This document shows positions 12,981-25,135 of a stretch of DNA of 64,000 bases, piece after piece. Location: contig CAMZMU010000063.1 of assembly GCA_947311845.1 (NCBI GenBank), positions 55,799,618 to 55,863,617 on the forward strand. Reading direction: 5' to 3'. A program made the position numbers and the translations under genes. The notes beneath the pieces are model-generated. The model worked only from the letters and a program-made list of their open reading frames with translations. It made no database searches and was not told the DNA's origin. Position 1 is the stretch's first letter, and every line of letters begins with the position of its first letter. This DNA comes from Poa pratensis. Taxonomy: Eukaryota > Streptophyta > Magnoliopsida > Poales > Poaceae.

Positions 12981-13139
12981 AAACCGAATTGCTTCTGCAA
13001 GGGGAGTCTCTCACACCCAATCTCTTTACTTTGTTATTTGTCTTGCTTAGTTTATTTTTATTTAGTCTTGTTTGCTCTCTTTATCAAAAACACAAAAAAA
13101 TTAGTTACTTGTTTAATTCGTTTGATTTTGTTTTTCAAA

Positions 13140-15229
13140 ATGAGTACTCCTGAGAACACTAAGTTGTGTGACTTCACTAGCACAAACAACAATGATTTCA
13201 TATGCACTCCTATTGCTCCACCTGCTTCTACAGCAGAATTTTATGAAATTAAACCTGCTCTATTAAATCTTGTTATGAAAGAGCAATTTTCTGGTGTTAG
13301 TACTGATGATGCTGCTGCCCATCTTAATAACTTTGTTGAACTTTGTGAAATGCAAAAGTATAAGGATATGGATGGGGATATTATAAAACTGAAACTTTTT
13401 CCTTTCTCCTTGAGAGGAAGAGCTAAAGAATGGTTGCTTTCTTTGCCTAGAAATAGTATTATTCTTGGACAAAATGCAAAGATGCTTTCATAGGGAAATA
13501 TTATCCTCCTGCTAAGATTATATCCTTGAGAAGTAGCATTATGAATTTTAAACAACTTGATAATGAACATGTTGCTCAAGCTTGGGAAAGAATGAAATCT
13601 TTGGTGAAGAATTGTCCCACTCATGGACTGACTACTTGGATGATCATCCAAACCTTTTATGCAGGATTAAATTTTTCCTCAAGGAACTTATTGGATTCAG
13701 CCTCTGGAGGAACCTTTATGTCCATCACTTTAGGTGCAGCAACAAAGCTACTTGATGATATGATGATCAACTATTCCGAATGGCACACCGAAAGAGCTCC
13801 TCAAGGTAAGAAGGTAAATTCTGTTGAAGAAACCTCCTCTTTGAGTGATAAGATTGATGCTATTATGTCTATGCTTGTGAATGGTAGATCTCATGTTGAT
13901 CCTAATAATGTTCCTTTAGCTTCATTGGTTGCTCAAGAAGAGCATGTTGATGTAAACTTCATTAAAAACAACAACTTCAACAACAATGCTTATAGGAATA
14001 ATTTTGGTAGCAACAATTATAAGCCTTATCCTTCAAATGGTTATGGCAATTCTTATGGTAATTCCTACAGCAACAATAGAAGTGTGTCCTCTGATCTTGA
14101 AGCTATGCTTAAAGAATTTATTAGCACACAAAAAGCTTTCAATAAAACTGTTGAGGAAAAGTTTGAAAAAATTGATGATCTTGCTCTAAAGTTGATAGTC
14201 TTGCTCATGATGTTGAAATTCTAAAACTGAAAGTTATGCCTAATGAAGTTAAAGATATAAGTCATTTGCTACAGCAAATGCCATCCAAGTTCGAATTGAT
14301 AATAATATTAGGATGTTGGCTGAATTGCATGCTAGGTGGGAAAAAGAGGAAGAACTTGAAAAAGAGAATAGTATAGTTAGAGTTTGTACTATCACCACCA
14401 CTAGTAATGCTAATGTTTCACATGCTAGTAAGCCTCCTACTATTGATGGTAATGTTATTGGTGTTGGTAATGTCTCTACTACTTCTGCAAAGCGTTTGAA
14501 ATTGCCTAAAACTGCTGAAACTTTTTCTGATAAAAGTGCTGAAATTTTTCAAACTATTGGAGACAATGGTTCCACCACCATTGACAATAATGATTTTGAT
14601 TTTGATGATTGTAACATCTCTGAAGTTATTATGTTCTTGCAAAAATTAGCTAGAAGTCCCAATGCTAGCACTATTAATTTGGCTTTTACAAAGCATATTA
14701 CAAATGCTCTTTTGCAAGCTAGGGAGGAGAAGTTGAAACTTAAAGCTTCTATTCCTAGGAAATTAGAAGATGGTTGGGAACCCATCATTAAGGTAAAGGT
14801 GAATGATTTTATTGCAATGCCTTGTGTGATCTTGGTGCAAGTATTTCGGTTTTGCCCAAGAAGCTTTATGATATTCTTGATTTGCCACCTTTGGAACATT
14901 GTTATTTGGATGTTTTTCTCGCTGATAATGCTATGAAGAAACCTTTGGGGCGAGTTAATGATGTTTTTATTACAGTAAACAATAACCTTGTCCCCGTTGA
15001 TTTTATTGTTATGGATATTGAATGCAATGCATCTTGTCCTATTGTTTTGGGAAGACCTTTTCTTCGAACTGTTGGTGCCATCATTGATATGAAAGAAGGT
15101 AATATAAGGTACCAATTTCCTCTCAAGAAAGGTATGGAACACTTCCCTAGGAAGAGAATGAAGTTACCTTTTGACTCTATTGTTAGAGCAAGTTATGATG
15201 TTGATGCTTCTTCTCTTGACAACACTTGA
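13140..15229 (+). pseudogene. Gypsy B gag-protease, several frameshifts
   Basis: The ATG at 13140 (MSTPENTKLCDF) opens the gag domain (QFSGVSTDDAAAHLNNFVEL, LKLFPFSLRGRAKEWLLSLP), which stops at 13493 because of a frameshift near 13470. Gag resumes in another frame (FKQLDNEHVAQAWERMKSL), followed by an Asn/Tyr-rich stretch. After two more frame changes a Glu-rich helical region (LHARWEKEEELEKE) leads to a retropepsin-like domain with the active-site motif DLGASISVLP near 14830 and ILGRPF-like VLGRPFLRT near 15050. The last frame ends at 15229. Reverse transcriptase and integrase are missing, so this is a gag-protease-only element, now also broken. Confidence 0.82.
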
Positions 15230-17502
15230 TTTTCACTTTCTGCGCCTAGCTGAAAGGCGTTAAAGAAAAGCGCTTATGGGAGACAACCCATCGTTTTTAT
15301 TTGCTGTTATTTTTGTTTTCTTTGAGTCAAGGAGTTTTGTTACTTCTGTAGCAACTCCTTTGTATCTTTATTTTATCGCAATGTTGTGCCAAGTAAAGTT
15401 CTATATTGAAAGTTGATGCAAGATTTGGATTTCTGCGCAGTGACAGATTTTTAGCTGTCACGGATTTGAGCTTATCTCCCTGTAGAAAATTCAAAAAATT
15501 CTGAGAAAAATCACGCATATTCCTGAGATATGTACGCAACTTTCATTATTTTAGGCCAGATCCATCTGAGCAACTTAAGTGCCTCGAAAAAATTCGTCAT
15601 TCCAGACTGTTCTGTTTTTGACAGATTCTGCCTTTTGTTTTGCATTCGCTCTTTTACTGTGTTTGTGTGGATTTCTTTGCTCCACAAAGCATTGGTGGCT
15701 GTAGCTAATGTCCAGAAGCTTTGGGATTGATTGTATCATTACAGAATATGAGAATTTTTGATTATGCACTAACCCTCTAATGAGAACTGTCTTGAGTTTG
15801 GTGTGAAGGAAGTTTTCAAGGATCAAGCGAGAAGGGTGATATTATGTGATCAAGAAGAGTGAAAAGCCTAAGCTTGGGGATGCCCCCGTGGTTCATCCCA
15901 ACCATATTCAGAGAGACTCAAGCGTCTAAGCTTGGGGATGCCCAAGGCATCCCCTTCTTCATCAACAAACTTATCAGGTCATCTCTAGTGAAACTATATT
16001 TTAATTCTTTCACATCTTATGCGCTTTACTTGGAGCGTCTGTGTGTTTTTATTTTTGTTTTTGTTTGAATAAATTCGGATCCTAGCAATCCTTGTGTGGG
16101 AGAGAGACACGCTCCGCTTTTTCATGTGAATACTCATGTTCTTCACTTATATTTGTTGAGTATTCTTAACTAGCTACTGCAGTGCTTTTAGCTCCTGTTT
16201 TTCATGCATCTCTTCGAGCTGTTAGCACTTGTTTATAAATACTCTCTTGCTGCATTATATTATCATTTGGAGAGTTTATGTTTAAATAAATTATTGGTGT
16301 TTGTTTGGAAGAAAGAAAATGCTACATGTAGTAGTTGGTATTGGAAAAGACATATGCATTCTTGTAGATCATTGTCTTGTTTCGATTTGATGCTTTGCAA
16401 TTGTTTTGAGCTCTCAAGTAGATCATGTTTAAGCTCTTGCATCATGTAGTTAAAGCCTAGTAGTGGAGAACTACCGTAGAGCTTGTTGAGACTTGGGATG
16501 CATATTTGTTCTCTCTAAGGTCTAGATATTTTCTGGTAAAATGTTTGAGCAACAAGGAAGACAGTGTAGAGTCTTATAATACTTGCAATATGTTTTTATG
16601 TGATTCTTGCTGTACCGGTTTATACTTGTGTTTGCTTCAAACAACCTTGCTAGCCTAAACTCTGTACTGAGAGGGAATGCTTCTCGTGCATCCAAAACTT
16701 GAGCCAAAACCCATGCCATTTGTGTCCACCATACCTACCTACTATGTGGTATTTCCTGCCATTCCAAGTAAATATTTCATGTGCTACCTTTAAACTATTC
16801 AAAACTTTATTACTCCTTATTTGTGTCAATGTTTTATAGCTCATGAGGAAGTATGTGGTGTTTTATCTTTCAATCTTGTCATTTACTTCTGACAGACTTT
16901 CACCAATGGACTAGTGGCATATACATCCGCTTATCCAATAATTTGCAAAAAGAGCTGGCAACGGGGTGCCCAGCCCCAATTAATTACAACTTTCATTAAT
17001 AATTCTCTTCACATGTTTTGCCCTGATTTATCAGTAAGCAACTTAATTTGCAAATAGACACTCCTCCATGGTATGTGAATGTTGGAAGGCACCCGAGGAT
17101 TCGGTTAGCCATGGCTTGTGTAAGCAAAAGGTTGGGAGGAGTGTCATCTATAAAGAAACTAAAATACATGTGTAAACAAAAGAGAAGAGGGATGATCTAC
17201 CTTGCTGGTAGAGATAACGTCCTTCATGGGAGCCGCTCTTGAAAGTCTGGTTGACAAGGGGGTTAGAGTGCCCACTACCATTCGTTGACAACAACAAACA
17301 CCTCTCAAATACTTATTTTGTGCTCTCTATATGCTTTCGAAAACTTAAAAAGCTCTAGCACATGATTTAATCCCTGCTTCCCTCTGCGAAGGGCCTATCT
17401 TTTACTTTATGTTGAGTCAGTTTACCTACTCCTTTCTATCTTAGAAGCAAACACTTGTGTCAACTTTGTGTGCATTGATTCTTACATATTTACTTATTGC
17501 AC
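15230..17502 (+). other. Non-coding internal region of Gypsy B
   Basis: This AT-rich region has no recognisable protein domain. It contains two copies of TAAGCTTGGGGATGCCC (about 15870 and 15928), a polypurine-like block typical of this element group. The normal polypurine tract just before the 3' LTR is absent; the sequence runs directly into LTR position 35 at 17503. Confidence 0.7.
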
Positions 17503-19120
17503 TTCCATGCTTATATTATACCATTTGCTACATGTTTTATATACACTTCGTATCACTTTTATGCATTTTCTGGGACTAACCTATTAACAAGATGCCACAG
17601 TGCCAGTTCCCTGTTTTCTGCTGTTTTTTGGTTTCAGAAAGTTACTTCTGGAAATATTCTCGGAATTGCACGAAACAAAAGGCCAGGTCCCTATTTTTCC
17701 AGCACGTACACGGAGTCCGAAGGAGAGACGAAGGAGGGCGCCGAGGTGGCCAAACCACACCCAGGCGCGGGTGGGCCCCCTGTCGCGCCACCTGGTGGTT
17801 TGGGCCCCTCGGGGGTCCGCCGACATCGCCCCTTCGCCTATTTATTCCCCGAGGCGTGAAAACCCTAAAACACCGAGCCTTTCATCCAGAACATATTCGC
17901 TGCCGCCGCCGTCGTCAACCCTAACTCGGGGGGTTCCTGAAGCTCTTCCCGGCACCCTGCCGGAGAGGGGAATCATCACCGGAGGGCTCTACATCGCCAT
18001 GCCCGCCTCCGGAGTGATGCGTGAGTAGTTCATCCTTGGACTATGGGTCCATAGCAGTAGCTAGATGGTTGTCTTCTCCACTTGTGCCATCATGTTTAGA
18101 TCTTGTGAGCTGCCTATCATGATCAAGATCATCTTATTGTAATGCTACATGTTGTGTTTGCTGGGATCTGACTTATATTGATACCTATGTGGAGCTAAAT
18201 ATTATATTATCATGTCTATGTCATTTGTGATCTTGCATGCTCTCCGTTACTTGTTGAAGCCTTGGCCACGTGAATACTTGTAACTCCAAGAAGGGGTATT
18301 TATGCATGATAGTTGGGTTCAACCTCTATTTAACCTGGGATAGTGACAGCAAGTTCTAGGGTTGTAGATGTGTTGTTGCCACTAGGGGTAAAACAACAAT
18401 GCTTTATTCAAGGATGAATGTATTGTTTACATTACGCACATTACTTAATGCAATTGTCTGTTGCTTGCAACTTAATACTGGAAGGGGTACGGATGTTAAC
18501 CGGAAAGTGGACTATTTAGGCATAGATGCATGCTGGATAGCGGTCTATGTACTTTGTCGTAATGCCCAAATGAATCTCATAGTAGACACCACAGCTCACA
18601 CATGCATGTTATATGCACTTATCAATTGTCAATTGCCCAGCCGTAATTTGTTTACCCAGCATGTTAGTTATCTTATTGGAGAGACACCACTAGTGAACTG
18701 TGGACCCCGGTCCATTCTTTTACATCTGAAATACAATCTACTGCAATCATTGTTCTCTACTGTTTTATGCAAACAAACATCATTTTCCATTCGATACGTT
18801 TAACCCTTTGTTTTCAGCAAGCCGGTGAGATTGACAACCTCACTGTTAAGTTGGGGCAAAGTAATTTGGTTGTGTTGTGCAGGTTCCACGTTGGCACCGG
18901 AATCCCTGGTGTTGCGCCGCACTACACTCCTTCACCAACACCTTCGAAGCAAACCTCGTTTTCCTGCTGGATCGATTAAACCTTGGTTTCATACTGAGGG
19001 AAAACTTACTGCTGCACTCATCATACCTTCCTCTTGGGGTTTCCAACTGACGTGTGACGTACAAGCATTGTTTCTGGCACTATTGCCGGGAGATATTCCC
19101 TCGTCAACTTAGAGCCACCA
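17503..19120 (+). repeat. 3' LTR of Gypsy B, first 34 bp deleted
   Basis: It aligns with the 5' LTR from 11346 onward (TTCCATGCTTATATTATACC). The first 34 bp (TGATACGTCTCC and following) and the polypurine tract expected upstream are missing. The 3' end is intact and adjoins the GTCAC target duplication. Confidence 0.9.
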
Positions 19121-19125
19121 GTCAC

Positions 19126-20830
19126 TTGGCTCAACAATTATGAGATGGGCATGAGCATTCTCAACGCATCTGAAGAAATGTGTGCCCGATATTTAAACAT
19201 GATGTTGGAAGGCGCAACCCACATTTGGTTACAAAACCTACCACCAAACTCAATAAATTCTTGGGATGAGATGAAGGAAGCTTTCGTCAAGAACTTCCAA
19301 GGAACATGCAAGCGACTCTGCAGTATAGAAGATCTTGAGCGCTGCGTGCAAAAAGAAGGCGAGTCAAGTCGCCATTGGATGAGGAGAGTGGCAGAAATTA
19401 TACACTCCTCAGACAACATACCTCCAAGCTCAGCCGTCCTAGTTATGGAGAAAAACTGCAAGTTTGAGCCACTGGTCCACAAACTGGGTCGCATGAAGGA
19501 CAAAGTCAAGAACCTCAACGAGGTGATGGCAGCGGCTAACAAGTATGCAAGTTAGGATAAAACCAAGGACGCGTCTGATGGGGAAGAAGAGGAAACTGCT
19601 GGCAAAGGAAAGAAGACCAGCAGCAAGCCTCAGCAACAGCAAGCTAGCAACAGTAATGCGAGTTACAACAAGCGCAAAAACGAGGAAGGAAACTCGGGAT
19701 TAGTCGCAAACACGAACACTCGTTACAAGCCAAGTATTGGCAGAGGAAGAAATTTTCACCCAGTTAACTTGGAAGAAGTTTTCAACCGTCCCTGTGACAT
19801 CCATGTGGGAAAAGATGGAAAACCACCCAACCACACAAAAGCGCAATGCTACCATTACAAAAAGTAGAAGGATGGGCAGCCGCTTAATGGGAATAAAAAC
19901 AATCAGAACAACGAAGGAGGCAATCACGGTGGAGGCCACCACAATGCTGCTCCAAACCCACAGCCAGACCAACCGCATTTCCCAAAGCAGCTGGGTCAGT
20001 ACCACACAATTGTGGTTAATACCTCAAGGAGGGAGCAGAAGCTGCGACGGCGCAACCAAGTTGTTAACGCCGTAGTACCAGCTGTACCACAGTGGCTGAA
20101 GTGGTCTGAGCAACCAATAGTTTGGAGCCGCGAAGATCATCCAGGGGAGATAAATGAAGGAGGCAAGCTCGCGCTAGTGGTTGCCCCTCAAGTCGCAGGA
20201 TACAAATTAAGCAAGGTACTGATGGATGGAGGCAGCAGCATAAACATACTATACTATGAGACCTTCAACAGGATGAATCTCCAAGAAAAACGGCTGCACC
20301 CATCCAGGACAACGTTTCACGGAGTCGTGCCTGGCATATCAGCTCAGCCATTGGGGCGAATCAACCTGGAAGTCGCATTCGGGACGCAAAGCAACTTCAG
20401 AAGCGAGTACGTCTGGTTTGAGGTTGTAGATTTCCAGAGCCCATATCATGCCCTCTTTGGCAGAGAAGCGTTCGCAAAATTCATGGCTCGACCGTGCTAT
20501 GTGTACCTGAAACTAAAAATGCCTGGTCCTAAGGGAGTAATCACAATAGATGGCAATAAAGAAATAGCACAAGAATGCAAAGAAGGGGACAGGGCTATGG
20601 CCAAAGACGCTTGTGTCGCGAAAATGCACCTGCTCCTGAGCCGCAACAAAAATTTGATGACATCGTGGAAGCCAAAAGACACCTGCCTGACCTGCGACTT
20701 CAAATTACAGCCGCAAGAAAGGCAAGAGCTGCAGGCCATCGGCAATAAGGGTATACCCCAACCACCACGAGCCGCCATCAACAATTATAACAGAACCAAC
20801 AAGGGTTCGCAGTATCAAGCTGGCCACTCA
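19126..20830 (+). pseudogene. Gypsy A gag (3' part) and aspartic protease
   Basis: After Gypsy B the gag domain resumes (WLNNYEMGMSILNASEEM, WLQNLPPNSINSWDEM, FVKNFQGTCKRLCSIEDL). One reading frame runs on to 21064 and is broken only by TAG codons at 19553-19555 and 19865-19867. It includes a Cys/His motif of form CxxH-x9-HxxxxC (CDIH...HTKAQC, about 19793) and a retropepsin-like domain with active site LMDGGSSINILYY near 20220 and ALFGREAFAKF near 20450. Reverse transcriptase is not found downstream; instead the frame runs into the hairpin array. The element therefore lost or never had most of pol. Confidence 0.82.
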
Positions 20831-20849
20831 GGGCTCAAACCTCAACTCC

Positions 20850-21112
20850 GGTCGCCACCTAGGCGCGACCGTACCATATGTATCAAATTGGATCGCCACT
20901 TAGGCGCGATCAACCCATGTATCAGGAATTTGCTGCCACTCAGGCGCGGCCGTACCTATGCACAAAAAATCTGGTCGTCACCTAGGCGCGACCGACCCAT
21001 GTATCATCTCTGGTTGCCACCTAGGCGCAACCGACCCCCCGTATCATCTCTGGTCGCCACCTAGGCGCGACCGATCCAATGAATCACTTCTGGTTGCCAC
21101 TAAGGTGCGACC
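20850..21112 (+). repeat. Array of seven ~40-bp units, each a short hairpin
   Basis: Seven units start at 20850, 20891, 20932, 20973, 21012, 21052 and 21092, giving spacings of 41, 41, 41, 39, 40 and 40 bp. Each holds a 5-6 bp stem around a ~9-nt loop containing CCACCTAGG or a close variant, for example GGTCGC...GCGACC. Stem bases vary but pairing is kept: unit 2 has GATCGC/GCGATC, unit 5 has GGTTGC/GCAACC, and units 3, 4 and 7 keep it with G-T pairs. The spacing is not a multiple of three, so the protein frame across it is unlikely to be what is conserved. It lies between the protease region and the antisense gene of Gypsy A. Confidence 0.85.
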
Positions 21113-21606
21113 GACCCTATGTATCATATAATGATTTTGAAATAAATCCGGCACCCCTACTATGTAGGTGGCTGTCGTTTTGCCTCAAACTACCAATCGA
21201 GTTATGAGTCTTTCATTTTCTAATCATTGGTTCCTTGGGGGTACGGCAGCTTTCTGAGCGCAGCCTATTACCTTGGAATCGCCAAACGAGTGGCATTTAT
21301 CGTGATTATACTCAACCTTCACTTGGATGCGACTTGCATTATGCGGCCAAAGTACTGGGGTGTGGCGTCAATCGAGCTTGATCGCCTATCATGGCCGCTC
21401 TCGACCCTGAACACACATGTTCCTAGGAAATACTGAGCCGCGCAAGGGCCTAAGTAAGGAAAACCGAGACAAATCATAAGGACCAGACTATTGGTCGGAA
21501 CTTGTACTGATGAGAGTACTTAATAACCATAAAACATTGTTGCTAACACACCATTTCAACAATTATTACAAGCCACTAAGGGCTAACTTCACCATAACAT
21601 TGTTTT

Positions 21607-24600
21607 TTACTCACTTCTTCCCAGCTTTTGGCTTGTGAGTAGGAGGCACTGGCGGCTTACCAGGCTTGGCAGGAGCAGCAGTCGCAGGTTTGCTTGAAGG
21701 CTTGTCAGTTGCGGGCTTGGCGGCTGAGGAGCTGGACACACCTTGAGAGGAGTTCTTCTCTTGAGGAGCAGCCACGCTGGTCGATGCAGTGGGTAATCTC
21801 TCGAATCTCGACCCATCTGGATGATACTTCCCAGAAAGGTCGCCAGGTCCACTCCGTCCACAAGTTCAGTCGCGTAGCCTCGCATGCCCTTCCATGTTGC
21901 CGCATATTTTGAGGATGTCAGCTAGGTGCCGTCCGTCTTATTTGAGGGCTTGCCTTGTGCGACCTTGGCAGCATCGAAGGATGGATCATATGTTTTAGCC
22001 AAGGCAAGCACATGAGCCGCGCCATAGCGAGCAGAAGATTCTTTCCAGTCCAAGAAGTACTGAGGCGCTTTGTGCAGCCTTTTCAATAATCCTTCAGCAT
22101 CAGCGGGGACAGACTTGGTTGGCAAAAGGCAAGCTGATAATTTCTTCATTCCATCGATAGCTTTGTGCGCAAACTCGCGGATATGCTCCAGCTGCTCTTG
22201 TGTGCTGTCTTTCTGCGTTCTAGCATCCTCACCTATCACATGGTAGCCATCAATTAGCACAGCTATATGCAAACAAAGAAAGCTAAGGGAAAGTGAAGCT
22301 GTGGACTGCAAAACATACCAGTAAGCTCTTGGGTCATGATGGAAACTTTAGCATGGACAAGGTTGTGGGCGTCAGACACTTTCGCCAATTTCTTCTTAAG
22401 GTCGCCAATCTCCACAGCTTTAAGCCGCGCATCCTCATTGGCTTGAGTAATGGCATCCTTCTGAGCGTTGATTTGACAATCTTGCTGCTGGATCCTCTCA
22501 TGAGATTTTTCTTCAATTTTTTTAAGCCGCAGCTCAGTGGCCTTGGCCTGTTCAGATAGCTTGAAGCTCTCATCAGTAAGATCGCCAATTCTGGCGTTTT
22601 TTCTTTCAGTTCAGCCTCGCGTTGGAGAAGGAGTTTGCGCAGATTCTCAAGCTCAGAGGGAGTCTCCTGCAATTGCTTCTCTAGAGCAAGCTTCTCCACG
22701 GTCACAGTACATAATTCTTCTTAAAAGACAGAAGATCAACAGATAAAGGGCAGCGGAGAAGTTTGCAGTAATTTATGAGAAGTTATTATAAAAAGAAGTA
22801 CCAAGTCCCCCTTTACGCCAAAGAAGGCCTTGATCCTTGGGGGCTAGAGACAGACAGGATAAGAGAAATAATTACCTTGTAAGCCGCAGATAAATTGGAG
22901 AGTGCCTCACGTAGCTCTGCAGCTTGTTTGTTGCTTGAAGCAATAATGGCCTGAGACAGCTGTTCGGTGCGGCTCAATGATGAGGAAGAGCAAGCCAGCT
23001 CAAGGCGCAGCACAGGCGACTTCTGATTAACAGCCGCTGGCGACTCAACCAGCGGTGCTTCGACTGTGGCTGCGGGACCTATCTCCTCAGTGTCTGGGGC
23101 AACGAGGGGACCTGTCCCATCCTTCAGGGCCACCTCCTGGGCAGCCGTGTTAGGGGCAGGCGACGAAGCCAAGTCATCGGTGGTGGCCGTGCCCTCCACC
23201 ATGGCAGTATGAGCCGCAAGCGCCTTAGGCGACTCAACCACAGCCGCGGAGACAACTCCCAGATCAGCCGTGGTTGTAGCATCAATCGCAACTCTGCAAG
23301 AACAATACAATTATATAAGAAAGAAGCATGCGCGGCAGAAGAAAAATGCTATGAGAATAAAAGAAAGTTACTAACTCTGGAGCCATCTTCACAGAGGCCA
23401 TAAGGCCGTCGCTTGACGGCAATGACACACCTTGGAACCCTGAGTCTACAACCAGAGGTCCACATGTTAATAAAAGGAAATGAAGGAATGTCCACTGCAG
23501 GTTTGCGACGCTTGATGACTTCAGGATTTTTCAGAGCGTTAAGCTCTGGCTCCTCCCGGGACAGTCTCTTTGAGGCCCTGCGGGGAGTTGGATCAGCCGC
23601 AGGAGGGCTCGCTGTTGGCACAGGACTGTCATCCTCCTCCAGATCAGTATTTTCATCATCTGAAGCCGCAGTGGCAACATATGGGATATCAGCGACTTCA
23701 CTGCCCTCTAAAGCGGGCAGTAACTTCTTCTTTGCGGCACGCTTGGGAGCAGCAGTGCCCGCACCAGCCGCGAGAAGCGACCAGTAGTTCTCATCAGCCT
23801 GATACAGAAAAGGGAAGACCTTAATATCAAAAAGAAAGGCAACTCTACTATAAGGACAAAGGACTAGAGGAGGAGGGTTACCTCAAAAGGCTTGTTGTTA
23901 ACGCTAAAAGGGGCGAGCCCCACCTTCTCAAAGGAGATGTTCTTCTCCTCAGTCACACGGGTGACGAACTCCACCCAGTCTCCAGTCTCCCAGTCAGCAG
24001 CCTTGACGCGGTCAACATCAGCAGAAGTGCCAGAGCACTCGAGGAAGGACCGTTGATGGGGACTCACTGGCTGGATGCGCCATTTCGTCCAGCAAGAAAG
24101 AAGATCAAGGCCAGTAAGGCCGTGCTCAATTAAGGCGCGGACCTTGATCAATGACTCATTCACAAAGGATGTTGCGGCATCCTGGGGTTTGGATTTTAGT
24201 GCCTCAGAAGGCACGAAAAGAGAGTTGGACCAAGCAGGGAGGCGGGTTTCGCCCTCCGGAGAAGTGTCTTGATAGTAAAAGAAAGATTTTTGCCAAGCCC
24301 TGGGACAATTCGCCAGGGCTAGTTTGGGAAGACAAGAGTTTCTGTGGCGTTGTAGAGAGATGGCGCCGACCTGGACGTAGGCACCACCTTTGGAGACAAG
24401 CTGGCTATTGCAAGAAAAAGAGGACAGCCACAGATCGATATTGGGGGCTATGCTGAGATAGTCCTCGCACAGTACATGGAAATGCTCACCTGGAGCATTG
24501 AGTTGGGTCCGATGTCATGTAGGCGGAGGCCCAGGCGTTGCATCAGGTTGCGGAAGAAGAGGGAGCCAGGAGGCGTGAACCCACGCTCCATGTGCTCCAC

Positions 24601-24792
24601 GAACATCACCAATTCGTTGGGCTTGGGGCGTGGCTCGATCTCATCACCTGGCGCCCGCCAGATGTTGTCCTCCTTCGGCAGCAAGAAGCCAGCATCGGCG
24701 AGATCCGCAAGAGTCTGCTCTGTTACCCAGGATCCTTCCCAGTTGCAGGAGATCTTGCGTTTATCATCGGATGGCTTTACCTTGGGCGCCAT
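21607..24792 (-). pseudogene. Antisense intron-bearing gene inside Gypsy A (plant 'putative gypsy-type transposon' family-like protein)
   Basis: Read from an ATG at 24792 (MAPKVKPSDDKRKISCNW), the N-terminal part (GFLLPKEDNIW, FVEHMERGFTPPGSLFFRN, GLRLHDIGPNSMLQVSISMY, SIAPNIDLW) resembles the plant family annotated as putative gypsy-type transposon protein (Pfam Transposase_28). Canonical GT-AG introns are visible at 23881-23799, 23375-23294 and 22318-22263, and a donor at 22875. Downstream are an Ala/Glu/Pro-rich linker, a long coiled coil (KKIEEKSHERIQQQDCQINA, about 22480) and a C-terminal helical region (LDWKESSARYGAAHVLALAK). A 1-bp shift near 24460, another in the coiled coil and a TAG at 21924 disable it as read. 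Function is unknown; the family resemblance is from memory. Confidence 0.65.
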
Positions 24793-25135
24793 TGCGAACA
24801 AATTGGATCGGGGACTAAGCTCGATTGAGGAAGACGGCGGCGCGGTTGGAAGCAAGCAGAAAGCAGAGGCAAGTGAAATATTGACCTAGGCCGCCGCAGC
24901 TTATAACTGGGATGCCCGAGATCAACGGAATAATTTGCGCCCGCAGAATGAGGAACGGTCCGCAATTGAAGGAAACAGAAAATTTCAGATGGAAAGGATG
25001 AGTCACGCAAATGAGTCGCGGCTTTGAATCGCATCAGTCAAGAGATTAGTCAGAACGCTCACAATGCGGCTTAACAACTACCTCCAGTAACCAAAGGATC
25101 CTCACTGTGAAGTTCTAACCAATCTTGGGGGCTAA

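Larger units (their letters stand above)
11312..19120 (+). mobile_element. Gypsy B: non-autonomous LTR retrotransposon nested in Gypsy A gag
   Basis: The 5' LTR (11312-12952) starts TGATACGTCTCC and ends GAGCCACCA. The 3' LTR (17503-19120) ends identically. The 5-bp target duplication GTCAC is at 11307-11311 and 19121-19125. A tRNA-Asp-type primer site follows the 5' LTR. Gag and aspartic protease are present with frameshifts; no reverse transcriptase or integrase was seen. The remaining internal region (15230-17502) looks non-coding. The TGATACGTCTCCAACGTAT end is shared by very abundant Triticeae Gypsy families with gag-only copies; I do not assign a family name. Confidence 0.93.

Noticed and set aside
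20830..21064. Protein repeat SPPRRDRP-like encoded across the hairpin array
   Set aside because: Unit length is not a multiple of three and the frame drifts between units, so coding repeats are an accident of the hairpin array.
20850..21112. Regular ~40-bp repeats resembling a CRISPR array
   Set aside because: The genome is plant nuclear, the units are contiguous imperfect tandem repeats with no unique spacers, and no cas gene is present.
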